A stretch of DNA of 47,333 bases, taken from positions 1 to 47,333 of the forward strand of contig URKQ01000029.1 in NCBI GenBank assembly GCA_900548455.1, in the 5' to 3' direction. This document shows, piece after piece, positions 1 to 8,109 of this stretch; positions within the stretch are counted from its first letter, which is position 1, and every line of letters starts with the position of its first letter. This stretch comes from an uncultured Clostridium sp. (GTDB lineage Bacteria; Bacillota; Clostridia; Clostridiales; Clostridiaceae). The notes under the pieces are model-generated. The model was given only the letters and a program-made list of their open reading frames with translations, searched no databases and was not told where the DNA came from. Made by a program: the position numbers and the translations under genes.

Positions 1-58
1 ATAACACACCATATATATGTAACTTATATATAAACTATTTATTGAGGTGATATGGTGT

Positions 59-310
59 ATGAATATAAAAGAAGGTATGAAGAATATAAAAGATGAACTT
101 AAAGAAGACATTCAAGAAGTAAAGTGTGGCATTAAAGAAAAGATGGAAGAAATGAAGATACATCATGAAGAGCATAAAAATGAAAGAAATGAACATCATA
201 ATGAAAATGTTTTTGCGAGTGAAATTAAACATCAGATGAAATCAGAAGAAAAAATAAGTAAACATGCAGAAGAAAAACTTAAGGAAGAAATGAAAAATAA
301 AAATTCTTGA
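59..310 (+). CDS. Small charged His-rich protein, function unknown
   Basis: An 83-residue protein made almost entirely of Lys, Glu, Asn, Met and His, with no hydrophobic segment. It holds seven His, five of them clustered at residues 35-47 (HHEEH then HH at 46-47), and one Cys (C23). The heptad-like Lys/Glu pattern suggests a long helix or coiled coil. The ATG at 59 is chosen because GAGGTGA ends 8 nt upstream; a GTG at 47 lies inside that ribosome binding site. A bidirectional terminator follows directly. I do not recognise the family. The His cluster could bind metal, but that is inference. It could also be a stress or spore-associated filler protein. Confidence 0.6.
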   Translation: MNIKEGMKNIKDELKEDIQEVKCGIKEKMEEMKIHHEEHKNERNEHHNENVFASEIKHQMKSEEKISKHAEEKLKEEMKNKNS

Positions 311-317
311 CATTAAA

Positions 318-347
318 AAATACTGGTAAGTTTACCAGTATTTTTTT
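318..347. terminator. Bidirectional Rho-independent terminator
   Basis: The arms TACTGGTAA (321-329) and TTACCAGTA (332-340) are flanked by A-runs on the left and seven Ts on the right. The hairpin therefore has a U-tract in both directions and serves both the small + strand gene and the convergent - strand permease gene. Confidence 0.85.
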
Positions 348-348
348 G

Positions 349-1737
349 TTATCTTAAACCTGCGTCTTCTTGAATTTTTTCTACTTCATGGGTAACTTTA
401 TTTCTATCAAGCATCATATAAACATAGATAGGTATTCCGGCTAGCATTAAAATAAATCCATACATAACGCATTCTGCACCAGTTCCATATATGGCATAAA
501 TTGAATAGCCAAAAGCAAGTAGAGATATGAATGAATTTTTTAAGAAACTAAAGAAATTAAACTTTTCTCTTTCTTTAAAAAACAAAATAATCTCTGCAGC
601 AGTACAAAAGCTATATGCAGGTAAAAATGCTAAAGTTGCTAATAAAATCATAAAGTCAAAAGCACTTTGTAGGGAACCTACATAATTCATAACTAGTAAT
701 ATATTTGTGCAGACTCCGCTAATAACTAAGGCGATAACTGGAGTATTATATTTTGAGTTTATTTTCTTCATAAATGATGGGAAAAGACCATCTTCAGCAG
801 CACCCATGGCGCTTCTGGCAGTAGTTAAAAGCCATCCGCTAGTAGCTCCTAAAGTAGAAACTATAGCTCCAAATGCAATGAAGGCACCACCCCAAGTTCC
901 TCCAGTAGCTGCATTTATTATATCAGACATAGGAGCGTTAGATGTGGCAAGGGTACTTTGGTCTACTGCACCCATAGAAACAATACTAATAAGTATATAT
1001 ATAGCTGATACTATTAGGATTCCTAAGATTGTACTTTTTTTGATATTTGTTTCGGGATTTTTTATTTCGCCTCCTGTAACTGTAGCGCTTTCAAGTCCAA
1101 CGAAGGACCATAAAGCAATAGCAATTGCAGCTGGCAGTGTAGAAATTCCAGAAACATCAGGTGAAGATACAGTATTTAAATAACTAGGATCAAAATTTAA
1201 TGCAGCTATTATGATAAACACTATTAAAACAGCTATTTTAACAATGGTAGATATTATTCCTAATTTACCTACGTACTTAACACCAAATATATTGATTGCA
1301 GTAAGTATCCATAATACAGCAGAAGATATTATAAACGCTGTCATAGGATTGCTGGCTCCAGGAAAGAAGAAAGTAAAATAACTCATAAATGCTGTGATTA
1401 TAGCAGCGTTACCAGCCCATGAACCAATCCAAAATGTCCATGCTATTAAGAAACCTGCAAAGTCACCAAAAGCAATTCGAGTATATATTATGGGCCCACC
1501 TGTCTTGGGTATTTTAGACCCTAAATTAGCGAAACTTAGAGCAATGAGCAGAGAACCTATGGCTGTAATAATCCAGGCCAATATTGCCATTTTAGGATTG
1601 GTAACTCGAGCAAAGCTTGAGGGTGACATAAAAATTCCAGATCCTATAATATTGCCTACTACGATTGCCGTGGCGGCACCAAGTCCTAATTCTCTTTTAA
1701 GTGTTACATCATCATTTGTTAAATGTGTCCTATTCAT
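349..1737 (-). CDS. APC superfamily amino acid antiporter, AdiC/PotE-like
   Basis: A 462-residue polytopic membrane protein with about 12 hydrophobic segments, the usual length for basic amino acid/polyamine antiporters. The substrate-binding motif GSGIF is at residues 32-36. The segment LWSFVGLES with the following GGEIKNPE resembles the AdiC region around its substrate-contacting Trp202. SGWLLTTAR resembles the AdiC segment around Trp293. These similarities favour an APA-family exchanger (arginine/agmatine, lysine/cadaverine or a related amino acid) over a simple symporter. No decarboxylase gene is adjacent, so the substrate pair is open. The ATG at 1737 has AGGAG upstream on the - strand. 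Confidence 0.85.
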   Translation of the reverse strand: MNRTHLTNDDVTLKRELGLGAATAIVVGNIIGSGIFMSPSSFARVTNPKMAILAWIITAIGSLLIALSFANLGSKIPKTGGPIIYTRIAFGDFAGFLIAWTFWIGSWAGNAAIITAFMSYFTFFFPGASNPMTAFIISSAVLWILTAINIFGVKYVGKLGIISTIVKIAVLIVFIIIAALNFDPSYLNTVSSPDVSGISTLPAAIAIALWSFVGLESATVTGGEIKNPETNIKKSTILGILIVSAIYILISIVSMGAVDQSTLATSNAPMSDIINAATGGTWGGAFIAFGAIVSTLGATSGWLLTTARSAMGAAEDGLFPSFMKKINSKYNTPVIALVISGVCTNILLVMNYVGSLQSAFDFMILLATLAFLPAYSFCTAAEIILFFKEREKFNFFSFLKNSFISLLAFGYSIYAIYGTGAECVMYGFILMLAGIPIYVYMMLDRNKVTHEVEKIQEDAGLR

Positions 1738-1981
1738 TTTTTTCTCCTAACTCAAATAAAAAATTCAATAAAATCTTATTAATTATATTCCATATTCGAT
1801 TATTTTACCATAATTTTTTTGCACAAATCTATTAGTTTAGTATTAGCTAGAATAGGGAAATTATTAAAACAATTTAGAAAAAAGGACTTCTGCATTATCA
1901 GTAAGGGTTAATTAAGATAAGCTAACTTTGCTGCTCCTGTATATACGCACTACTGTTCACGGGCTGCGGCCTTCACAATAG
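1738..1981. other. Intergenic region with a local GC-rich patch
   Basis: No ORF is supported here. Most of it is A+T-rich, but 1931-1975 is clearly richer in G+C than its surroundings and contains the runs GCTCCTGTATATAC and TTCACGGG. These partly resemble block 2 of the tandem elements near 38.7-39.1 kb. No convincing terminator for feoB was found. Confidence 0.4.
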
Positions 1982-4159
1982 TTATATTAAGCCAAGTAAT
2001 CTAACAATTGATGTGAAGATAAAACATATAGTTATGCCTGTTAAAGTAGGAATTGCAAATGAAATAGCTGTCCATTTTAGACTTTGAGTTTCTTTTTTTA
2101 TAGTTAAACATGTAGTACTACAAGGCCAGTGCATTAATGAAAAAAGCATCATATTTATTGCAGTAAGCCAGGTCCAGCCGTTGGATATAAGTAATTGTCT
2201 TAGCTGAATTAAGCTATCAAATTCAATTAAGCTACCGGTAGCTGTATAGCTCATGATAATAATTGGAATTACGATTTCGTTTGCTGGAAATCCTAATATG
2301 AAAGCCATAAGGATATATCCATCGAGACCGATTAAGTTAGCAAAAGGATTTAAAAATTCTGCACAGTGAGAAAGCAAACTCATATCACCTATGGTTATAT
2401 TTGCCATAGCCCATAATATCATACCGGCAGGTGCAGCTACAACAATTGCTCGTCCTAAAACAAATAGAGTTCTATCTAAGACAGACCTTAGTATTACTTT
2501 TCCTATTTGAGGTTTCCTATATGGTGGAAGCTCTAAGGTAAAAGAGGATGGAATTCCTTTTAAAATAGTTTTTGAAAGAATTTTAGAGATAGTTAGTGTC
2601 ATAAAAACACTAAAGATTATTACTAAGGTGAGAATAAGAGTGGATATAACTGACTGTCCAGGACCACTGAAAAATCCAGCAAAAAACATTGTGATTATAG
2701 CAATTAATGTAGGAAATCTTCCGTTACATGGAACAAAGTTATTAGTTATTATAGCAATTAAACGTTCCCTTGGGGAGTCAATAATTCTACAGCCTATAAT
2801 GCCAGCTGCATTACATCCAAAGCCCATACACATGGTTAGTGCTTGCTTTCCGCAGGCACAACTTTTTTTAAAGAAATTATCAAGATTAAAAGCAATTCGA
2901 GGTAAGTATCCTAAATCCTCAAGAAGAGTAAAGAGGGGAAAGAAGATTGCCATAGGAGGCAACATAACAGATACAACCCAAGCTAAAGTTCTATACATAC
3001 CTTTTATGAGTAGTCCATCTAGCCACAGAGGAGCACCAGCATTTATAAGTAAAAAACTTAGTCTGTCTTCAATCCAAAACAATCCTTTTGATAATAATGC
3101 TGAAGGATAATTTGCACCTGTTATTGTTATCCAAAATACGATACACAAAAGAAAGATCATAATTGGAATTCCCCATGTTTTAGAGGTAAGGAGTTTATCT
3201 ATTTTTCTATCCTTTAAACTATAATGGGAACTTTCATAAGTTACCGTTTTACTGGCGATTTTTTCCGCTTTTTTTATAAGTGTAGTTACAATTTCATCTC
3301 TAAATAAGTCTTTATTAAGACTAAGAGAATGAAGTTTTGAAAAACCATCATTTAAGGCTTCTGAAAGAGCTGAACATTCCAATAAATTAAAACCCAAATA
3401 TTTATTCAAAGATTCATTTAAGTTTTTGTCATTTTCTAAAAGTTTTAAAGCAATCCATCTTGGATTAATTTCTATATTATAGATATCTTTAATTTTATAG
3501 TTATTTAAAGCATAAATAACTTGTGATTCAATAGATAAAAGGATTTCTTCTATATCAGCGTTATACTTTATTGAAATAGGTGATGGTTCAAAGTTTGTAT
3601 GGGTTAAGTTATATACGGTATCCATTAACTCTGTTAGACCAATTCCTTTAGATGCACTTGTTCCTACTACTGGAATTCCAAGAAGTAGAGAGAGTTTAAG
3701 TAAATCTATATTTATTCCTTTCCTTTTAGCTTCATCCATTAAATTGACGCAAAGTATAACGTTGTGCGTAATTTCCATGGTTTGAAGCACTAAGTTTAAA
3801 TTTCGTTCAAGACAGGTAGCATCAACAATTACGATGGTAGCATCAGGGTTTCCAAAACATATAAAATCTCTAGCAACTTCTTCTTCCACGGAATTTGCCA
3901 TTAAAGAATAGGTGCCGGGAATATCTACTAAAATAAAGGTGCTATCTTTATGCTTATATTTACCTTGGGCATTGGATACCGTTTTACCTGGCCAGTTTCC
4001 AGTGTGCTGATTAAGACCTGTTAAATTATTAAAAATTGTACTTTTTCCAACGTTAGGATTGCCCGCGAGGGCAATAACTTTATCAGTGGGGGAGTTTTTA
4101 ATTATTTTTAATTCCTTTTCTATAGAATTGCTTCCAGTTGACTGAGTTGTTAATCCCAT
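1982..4159 (-). CDS. feoB: Ferrous iron transporter FeoB
   Basis: A 725-residue Fe(II) transporter of the cytoplasmic membrane with an N-terminal G-domain. G1 is GNPNVGKS (33-40), G2 Thr is at 60, G3 is DIPG (79-82), G4 is NLMD (139-142) and G5 is TSASKG (167-172). The C-terminal half is polytopic and carries the gate motifs MGFGCNAAGI and FVPCNGRFPT, with conserved Cys as in clostridial FeoB. A longer reading frame would start at 4198, but that ATG lies inside a hairpin without a ribosome binding site. The ATG at 4159 has a perfect AGGAGG upstream. feoA lies 73 nt upstream, so the two probably form one operon. Confidence 0.95.
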   Translation of the reverse strand: MGLTTQSTGSNSIEKELKIIKNSPTDKVIALAGNPNVGKSTIFNNLTGLNQHTGNWPGKTVSNAQGKYKHKDSTFILVDIPGTYSLMANSVEEEVARDFICFGNPDATIVIVDATCLERNLNLVLQTMEITHNVILCVNLMDEAKRKGINIDLLKLSLLLGIPVVGTSASKGIGLTELMDTVYNLTHTNFEPSPISIKYNADIEEILLSIESQVIYALNNYKIKDIYNIEINPRWIALKLLENDKNLNESLNKYLGFNLLECSALSEALNDGFSKLHSLSLNKDLFRDEIVTTLIKKAEKIASKTVTYESSHYSLKDRKIDKLLTSKTWGIPIMIFLLCIVFWITITGANYPSALLSKGLFWIEDRLSFLLINAGAPLWLDGLLIKGMYRTLAWVVSVMLPPMAIFFPLFTLLEDLGYLPRIAFNLDNFFKKSCACGKQALTMCMGFGCNAAGIIGCRIIDSPRERLIAIITNNFVPCNGRFPTLIAIITMFFAGFFSGPGQSVISTLILTLVIIFSVFMTLTISKILSKTILKGIPSSFTLELPPYRKPQIGKVILRSVLDRTLFVLGRAIVVAAPAGMILWAMANITIGDMSLLSHCAEFLNPFANLIGLDGYILMAFILGFPANEIVIPIIIMSYTATGSLIEFDSLIQLRQLLISNGWTWLTAINMMLFSLMHWPCSTTCLTIKKETQSLKWTAISFAIPTLTGITICFIFTSIVRLLGLI

Positions 4160-4188
4160 TATTGCCTCCTTATTATAATTGATTAGAT

Positions 4189-4216
4189 AAATTCCCATGA
4201 GAAAACATGGGAATTT
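4189..4216 (-). other. Perfect hairpin between feoA and feoB
   Basis: The arms AAATTCCCATG (4189-4199) and CATGGGAATTT (4206-4216) form an 11-bp perfect stem with a 6-nt loop in the 73-nt feoA-feoB gap. No U-tract follows on the - strand, so it is more likely an mRNA processing or stability element, or a partial attenuator, than a strong terminator. Confidence 0.5.
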
Positions 4217-4232
4217 GGAATAAATATTTTAG

Positions 4233-4490
4233 TTAGAGAATATCTATATATATATTAGCGGCATCTTCTTTTCTGATGGCTATAACTGCTCCACGGATAA
4301 GATATGCAACTGGATCTCCAGAAGGGCTTTTGCTTAATGCTTCAATTTCAGTGCCTTTTATAATTCCTAAATCAAGGAGTCTTCTTCTTATTGAACCATC
4401 GGATTTAAGTTCTCTGATTTTGCATTTTTCTCCAAGAGAAAGGTGCGTTAAATTCATATTTTTATAATCATAATCTGAGTTGTTTATCAT
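4233..4490 (-). CDS. feoA: FeoA-family SH3-like protein
   Basis: An 85-residue soluble protein with the FeoA pattern: LGEKCKIREL near the start, then RRRLLDLGIIKGTEIEAL and a final strand GAVIAIRKEDA. FeoA proteins fold as an SH3-like barrel and assist FeoB, probably at its cytoplasmic G-domain. The ATG at 4490 has AAGGAGA upstream. It is the first gene of the feoAB pair and is transcribed away from the MntR-like regulator gene at 4752, whose shared intergenic region holds two palindromes. That layout makes metal-dependent control likely, though not demonstrated. Confidence 0.92.
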   Translation of the reverse strand: MINNSDYDYKNMNLTHLSLGEKCKIRELKSDGSIRRRLLDLGIIKGTEIEALSKSPSGDPVAYLIRGAVIAIRKEDAANIYIDIL

Positions 4491-4601
4491 TTTTATATCT
4501 CCTTATTACGGTTTTTATATGCTCTTAAACCATATATGATTACAATGTTTAAGAATGTAGTAATTATAATGACTCTATACATATTGTTATACTGAAATTA
4601 A

Positions 4602-4616
4602 GAATAAAATTTATTC
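4602..4616. promoter_or_regulatory. 15-bp palindrome in the feoA/regulator divergent region
   Basis: GAATAAAATTTATTC is a perfect 7-1-7 palindrome between the divergent feoA and MntR-like genes, of a size suited to a dimeric repressor. It does not match a Fur, PerR or MntR consensus well enough to name the binding protein. Confidence 0.35.
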
Positions 4617-4626
4617 ATTGTAGTAT

Positions 4627-4669
4627 ATATGTTAGAGTAGGGAAAAATTTTTTCTCTACTCTAACATAT
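4627..4669. promoter_or_regulatory. Long inverted repeat upstream of the metalloregulator gene
   Basis: The left arm ATATGTTAGAGTAG (4627-4640) and right arm CTACTCTAACATAT (4656-4669) are exact complements, and the A- and T-rich inner part extends the pairing with about one mismatch. The half sites contain TTAGAGTA, loosely like DtxR/MntR half sites (TTAGGNTA). It may be an operator for the adjacent regulator, or an attenuator-type hairpin. Confidence 0.4.
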
Positions 4670-4751
4670 GAGAAAATTATTATAAATGACACTATTTATA
4701 TGAAAATATAGATTGTAATAGTAATATGTATTTTGAAAATGAGGTGAGATA

Positions 4752-5222
4752 ATGGGAGATGAGTTTCTTACTGTTAGAGGATATGAGCAAAGATTATATG
4801 GAGATAAATTACTAACAGGTACCATGGAAGACTATGTAGAAATGATATATAGATATACGGTAGAAGGTGAGGAATATATTAGACTAAACAAGCTTGCAGA
4901 TTTATTAAATGTAAGGGATTCGTCAGCTTCAAAGATGATGCAAAAGCTAGGGAGTATTGGATTTATTGACTATGAAAAGTATGGAATTATAAAGCTTACA
5001 CAGTTAGGAAAAGAAGTAGGTCAGTATTTACTTAGTAGACACAATACAATAGAAGTATTTTTGAAATTCATATGTGATAGCGATGATGTACTTATAGAAA
5101 CTGAACTTATAGAACATATTTTAGGGAATGAAACAGTGGAAAATATAAAAATATTTAATGAATTTATAGAAAAGAATAGAAATTTCAAAGTGGACTATAA
5201 GAAATTTCGCGAAAAAAAATAA
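4752..5222 (+). CDS. MntR/DtxR-family metal-dependent regulator
   Basis: A 156-residue transcription factor with an N-terminal winged helix (about 24-88) and a C-terminal dimerisation/metal domain (about 90-145), without the SH3 domain of classical DtxR. All six ligands of Bacillus MntR align: D27 and E30 (TMEDYVEMIY), H97 (SRHNTIE), E118, E121 and H122 (ETELIEH). The DtxR-type Cys/Met ligands are absent, so a Mn/Fe-responsive MntR-like sensor is indicated. About 20 extra N-terminal residues precede the usual start. GAGGTGA lies 5 nt before the ATG. Divergence from feoAB suggests it controls iron uptake, which is inference. Confidence 0.88.
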   Translation: MGDEFLTVRGYEQRLYGDKLLTGTMEDYVEMIYRYTVEGEEYIRLNKLADLLNVRDSSASKMMQKLGSIGFIDYEKYGIIKLTQLGKEVGQYLLSRHNTIEVFLKFICDSDDVLIETELIEHILGNETVENIKIFNEFIEKNRNFKVDYKKFREKK

Positions 5223-5268
5223 CTTGCAAAAGTCTTAAAATTAGGTAGAGTTTTAAGACTTTTGCAAG
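5223..5268. terminator. Long perfect hairpin between convergent genes
   Basis: An 18-bp perfect stem (5223-5240 with 5251-5268) around a 10-nt loop lies directly between the stop of the MntR-like gene and the stop of the histidine kinase gene. The U-tract is poor on both sides, so it is a bidirectional terminator by position and stem length rather than by classical form. Confidence 0.7.
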
Positions 5269-5269
5269 G

Positions 5270-7099
5270 TTAATTAGGTAAGGTAATAATTACCTTAAAC
5301 AAGTCACCATCGCATTTTACCGCTAGTGTTCCCTTATGCAGATCAACTATAGAGGTTGCTATAGCAAGCCCAAGGCCAGAGCCTTCGATGGAGGAGTTCC
5401 TTGATTTATCGCCTCTAACAAATCTTTCAAGGATTTCGTTCTCATTAAAATCAATTTCATATTTTGATATGTTTTTTATTGTAATTTCTATAGAATTATT
5501 TAAAGCATTAATATCTATATAGATTCTAGAATTTTCCAAAGAGTATTTTATTGCATTACAAATTAAATTATCCATAACACGAGACATTCTAGCTCCATCT
5601 ACAAGGACCATACACTCATCAAGGCCTGTAACTTTAAAGCTAAGATTTCTAGATTCACCTAAAAATGATAATTCACCTAAACTTTGATGAATAAGTTCAA
5701 CCATATCTAGGTTAGATTTATTCAACTCAATTTGTCCAGAGGACATCTTTGACATTTCAAATAAATCTTCCACGAGTTTTTTTAGTTTGATAGATTTACT
5801 ATCTAAAATTGTTATATAGTCTTTCAATTCTTCTTTAGTTAAGTTTTCATCCTTAAGAATATCAACATAATTGATTATTGAGGTGAGAGGTGTTTTTAAA
5901 TCATGAGAAACATTAGTAATAAGCTCAGTTTTAAGTCTCTCATTTTTTAATCCAGCTTCAATATTTTCTTTATAACTAGTTTTAAGATTATTTACCTCGT
6001 TTCCTAATTTCTCAAAGGTACCTAGTGAATTAATATTGATATCTACATCAAGATCATTTTCTATAACTTTCTCAATATATTTGGTTAATTTATTCTTATT
6101 GTTGATATTTTCTAGGTATGAAATAATTATATTTAATAGTAGGGCAGCTATGGTAATTAATATTACAGTGTTGCTACTTAGTATTGAAGATGGGTAATAG
6201 TATCTATAAGAATTAAAAACAAAGCTAAGGGGAAAATATATAGTCCAAAACACTACAAGTATTATAATTGTTTTATTTAGAAAAGCATTTTTAAAAATTT
6301 CCCCTGAATTTATAAAAAATATTTTTAATCCTTTTATTGCTCTAATTAATAGCAATTTTTCATAATTCTTCAAATAACTATATAATCCTAATTTTCTTAT
6401 TAATAATATATGTTTAATTAAGATTATAAGGAAAACTAATAGAAAAGGTATAGAAATATACAAATTAAATTTTATTGAATTTATAAAGTGATTATAATTT
6501 GCACCACGTATAAAATATATTTCTTCAACTTCATCAGAAGGAGAAGAGTATGCACCGTTATAATATCCATAAGGACAAATATAGTGAGAAATCTCACTAG
6601 AAGTTATTAAAACTACATCATCTTCTTCTGAAAGCTTTATAAGAGCTTCTTTTGCACTTTGTTGATTATAAGGATAATCTAGAAACCAGTTTCTATTTGA
6701 ATACCACTCATTAGTATTTTTATTTATTAATAGTACACCTATTGAACCTGAAATATTAGACTCTAATTGGGCTTGTATATTTGCAGCTTCATTACTATTA
6801 GAGCAGTATAATATAGAAGAAAAGTTATCTGTTTGTGCTAGGACTTGTTCTCTAACAGAAATAAGTTCAGTTCTTAACATTTCAGTTTTAAATTTCTTTG
6901 AATTATAAACTGCAGTGATAGGTAAACTCCTTTTATCAGTATAATTATCATAATCAACAAATAGAATATTAGAAATTATAGGTATAATAGTAAAAGAAAT
7001 ATTGATTAAAATTATCATCTCAATAATTAATGAAAAAAAGTTATAATTATTGAGCCATTTTTTATAAACTTCTTTTAGGGATAAAGTCACTAGATTCAC
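5270..7099 (-). CDS. Membrane sensor histidine kinase
   Basis: A kinase of 609 residues. Hydrophobic segments at about 22-45, 211-236, 276-296 and 311-329 bound an extracellular sensor region of about 165 residues. A HAMP-like linker (330-385) leads to the HisKA box with phospho-acceptor H399 (NVSHDLKTPL). The ATPase domain has N-box residues N511 and N515 and the G2 box GSGLGLAIA (573-581). The usual DxGxG G1 box is not recognisable; that position reads KNISKYEIDF, a variation I associate with some clostridial kinases. A GTG start at 7099 is given, but GTG at 7090 has a better-spaced AGGTG. It lies 24 nt after its response regulator. Confidence 0.9.
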   Translation of the reverse strand: MNLVTLSLKEVYKKWLNNYNFFSLIIEMIILINISFTIIPIISNILFVDYDNYTDKRSLPITAVYNSKKFKTEMLRTELISVREQVLAQTDNFSSILYCSNSNEAANIQAQLESNISGSIGVLLINKNTNEWYSNRNWFLDYPYNQQSAKEALIKLSEEDDVVLITSSEISHYICPYGYYNGAYSSPSDEVEEIYFIRGANYNHFINSIKFNLYISIPFLLVFLIILIKHILLIRKLGLYSYLKNYEKLLLIRAIKGLKIFFINSGEIFKNAFLNKTIIILVVFWTIYFPLSFVFNSYRYYYPSSILSSNTVILITIAALLLNIIISYLENINNKNKLTKYIEKVIENDLDVDININSLGTFEKLGNEVNNLKTSYKENIEAGLKNERLKTELITNVSHDLKTPLTSIINYVDILKDENLTKEELKDYITILDSKSIKLKKLVEDLFEMSKMSSGQIELNKSNLDMVELIHQSLGELSFLGESRNLSFKVTGLDECMVLVDGARMSRVMDNLICNAIKYSLENSRIYIDINALNNSIEITIKNISKYEIDFNENEILERFVRGDKSRNSSIEGSGLGLAIATSIVDLHKGTLAVKCDGDLFKVIITLPN

Positions 7100-7123
7100 C
7101 TGCCTCTATGTTTGCTATTTAAA

Positions 7124-7822
7124 TTAGTATTCAATCTTATATCCAACGCCCCATACCACTTTAATATATTCTGGATCTTTTGAATTGATTTCTATCTTCT
7201 CACGCATTCTTCTTATATGTACGGTTACTGTATTTTCACTGTGGTAGAAGGATTCTTTCCATACTTCTTCGTAAATTTCTTTTATAGAAAACACCTTTCC
7301 TGGATTAGAAGCTAGTAAAAGCAAAATACCATATTCCGTAGCGGTAAGTTTAATATTTTCACCACGTAGAATTACAGATCTTTTACTAGTATCAATTATT
7401 AAATCTTTTATTATAATTTTATCCTTAATATTTATGTTAGTTGTATCTAAAGGTTTTTCATATCTTCTAAGTTGTGATTTTACACGAGCAACAAGTTCTA
7501 AATGATTAAAAGGTTTGGTAATATAATCGTCAGCACCACAATTTAGTCCTATTATTTTATCAAGATTTTCTGATTTAGCAGATAACATAATAATAGGAAT
7601 GTTTTTACTTTCTCTTATCTTCATACATGTCTTTAGTCCATCTAACTTTGGCATCATAATATCTAAAATTATAAGATGTATTTTTTTATCATTTAATATA
7701 TCAAGAGCTTCTAAGCCATCATATGCTTTATATACATTTAAATTTTCTCGTTTTAGATATATTTCAATAGCAGAACAAATTTCAATTTCATCATCTACAA
7801 CAAGAATATTATAATTAGTCAT
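7124..7822 (-). CDS. OmpR-family response regulator
   Basis: A 232-residue regulator. The receiver domain (1-118) has acidic residues D10 and D11, phospho-acceptor D54 (LIILDIMMPKLDG), S81 and K103 (ITKPF). The C-terminal winged-helix DNA-binding domain (about 130-230) includes the ENTVTVHIRRMREKIE recognition segment. An AGGAGG box precedes the ATG. It is the first gene of a regulator-kinase pair. A 27-bp palindrome 50 bp upstream is a candidate autoregulatory site. The target is unknown; the neighbouring cstA-type transporter gene is one possibility, since CstA-like carriers are often controlled by linked two-component systems. Confidence 0.93.
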   Translation of the reverse strand: MTNYNILVVDDEIEICSAIEIYLKRENLNVYKAYDGLEALDILNDKKIHLIILDIMMPKLDGLKTCMKIRESKNIPIIMLSAKSENLDKIIGLNCGADDYITKPFNHLELVARVKSQLRRYEKPLDTTNINIKDKIIIKDLIIDTSKRSVILRGENIKLTATEYGILLLLASNPGKVFSIKEIYEEVWKESFYHSENTVTVHIRRMREKIEINSKDPEYIKVVWGVGYKIEY

Positions 7823-7871
7823 ATTAAATCCTCCTAAATAATCCCTCTATAAAATAATATAGCACATATGA

Positions 7872-7898
7872 GATATAATTAAAAAGTTTAATTATATC
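7872..7898. promoter_or_regulatory. Palindrome upstream of the two-component operon
   Basis: GATATAATTAAA (7872-7883) and TTTAATTATATC (7887-7898) are perfect 12-bp arms around a 3-nt spacer, about 50 bp upstream of the response regulator start. The symmetry suits a dimeric OmpR-type regulator or other operator, though A+T-rich palindromes can occur by chance. Confidence 0.35.
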
Positions 7899-8109
7899 GT
7901 GGGTAAATTCATTTATAGTTACTATTTTTAAAATATCACCCTATATAATTCTATATCAAAATAGAAGCACATTTATTAAAAAATTATTACTTTGTGAATG
8001 GAAAAATTAGAATTTCTAAAAAATGTTAATAAATAATTCGAAAATATAGAAAACAATACACTAAATGTATTATAATGGAAGTAAAGAAAGCGCTAAGGTG
8101 GAGGTAAAT

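Noticed and set aside
707..1183. Antisense frames of 60-160 codons inside the permease, feoB, purL, purF and M19 genes
   Set aside because: They are shadows of strongly coding frames, lack ribosome binding sites and have no recognisable domains.
4627..4669. Long inverted repeat read as a feo or regulator terminator
   Set aside because: Its T-run is in the loop rather than after the stem, and it lies between divergent promoters, so an operator is a better reading.
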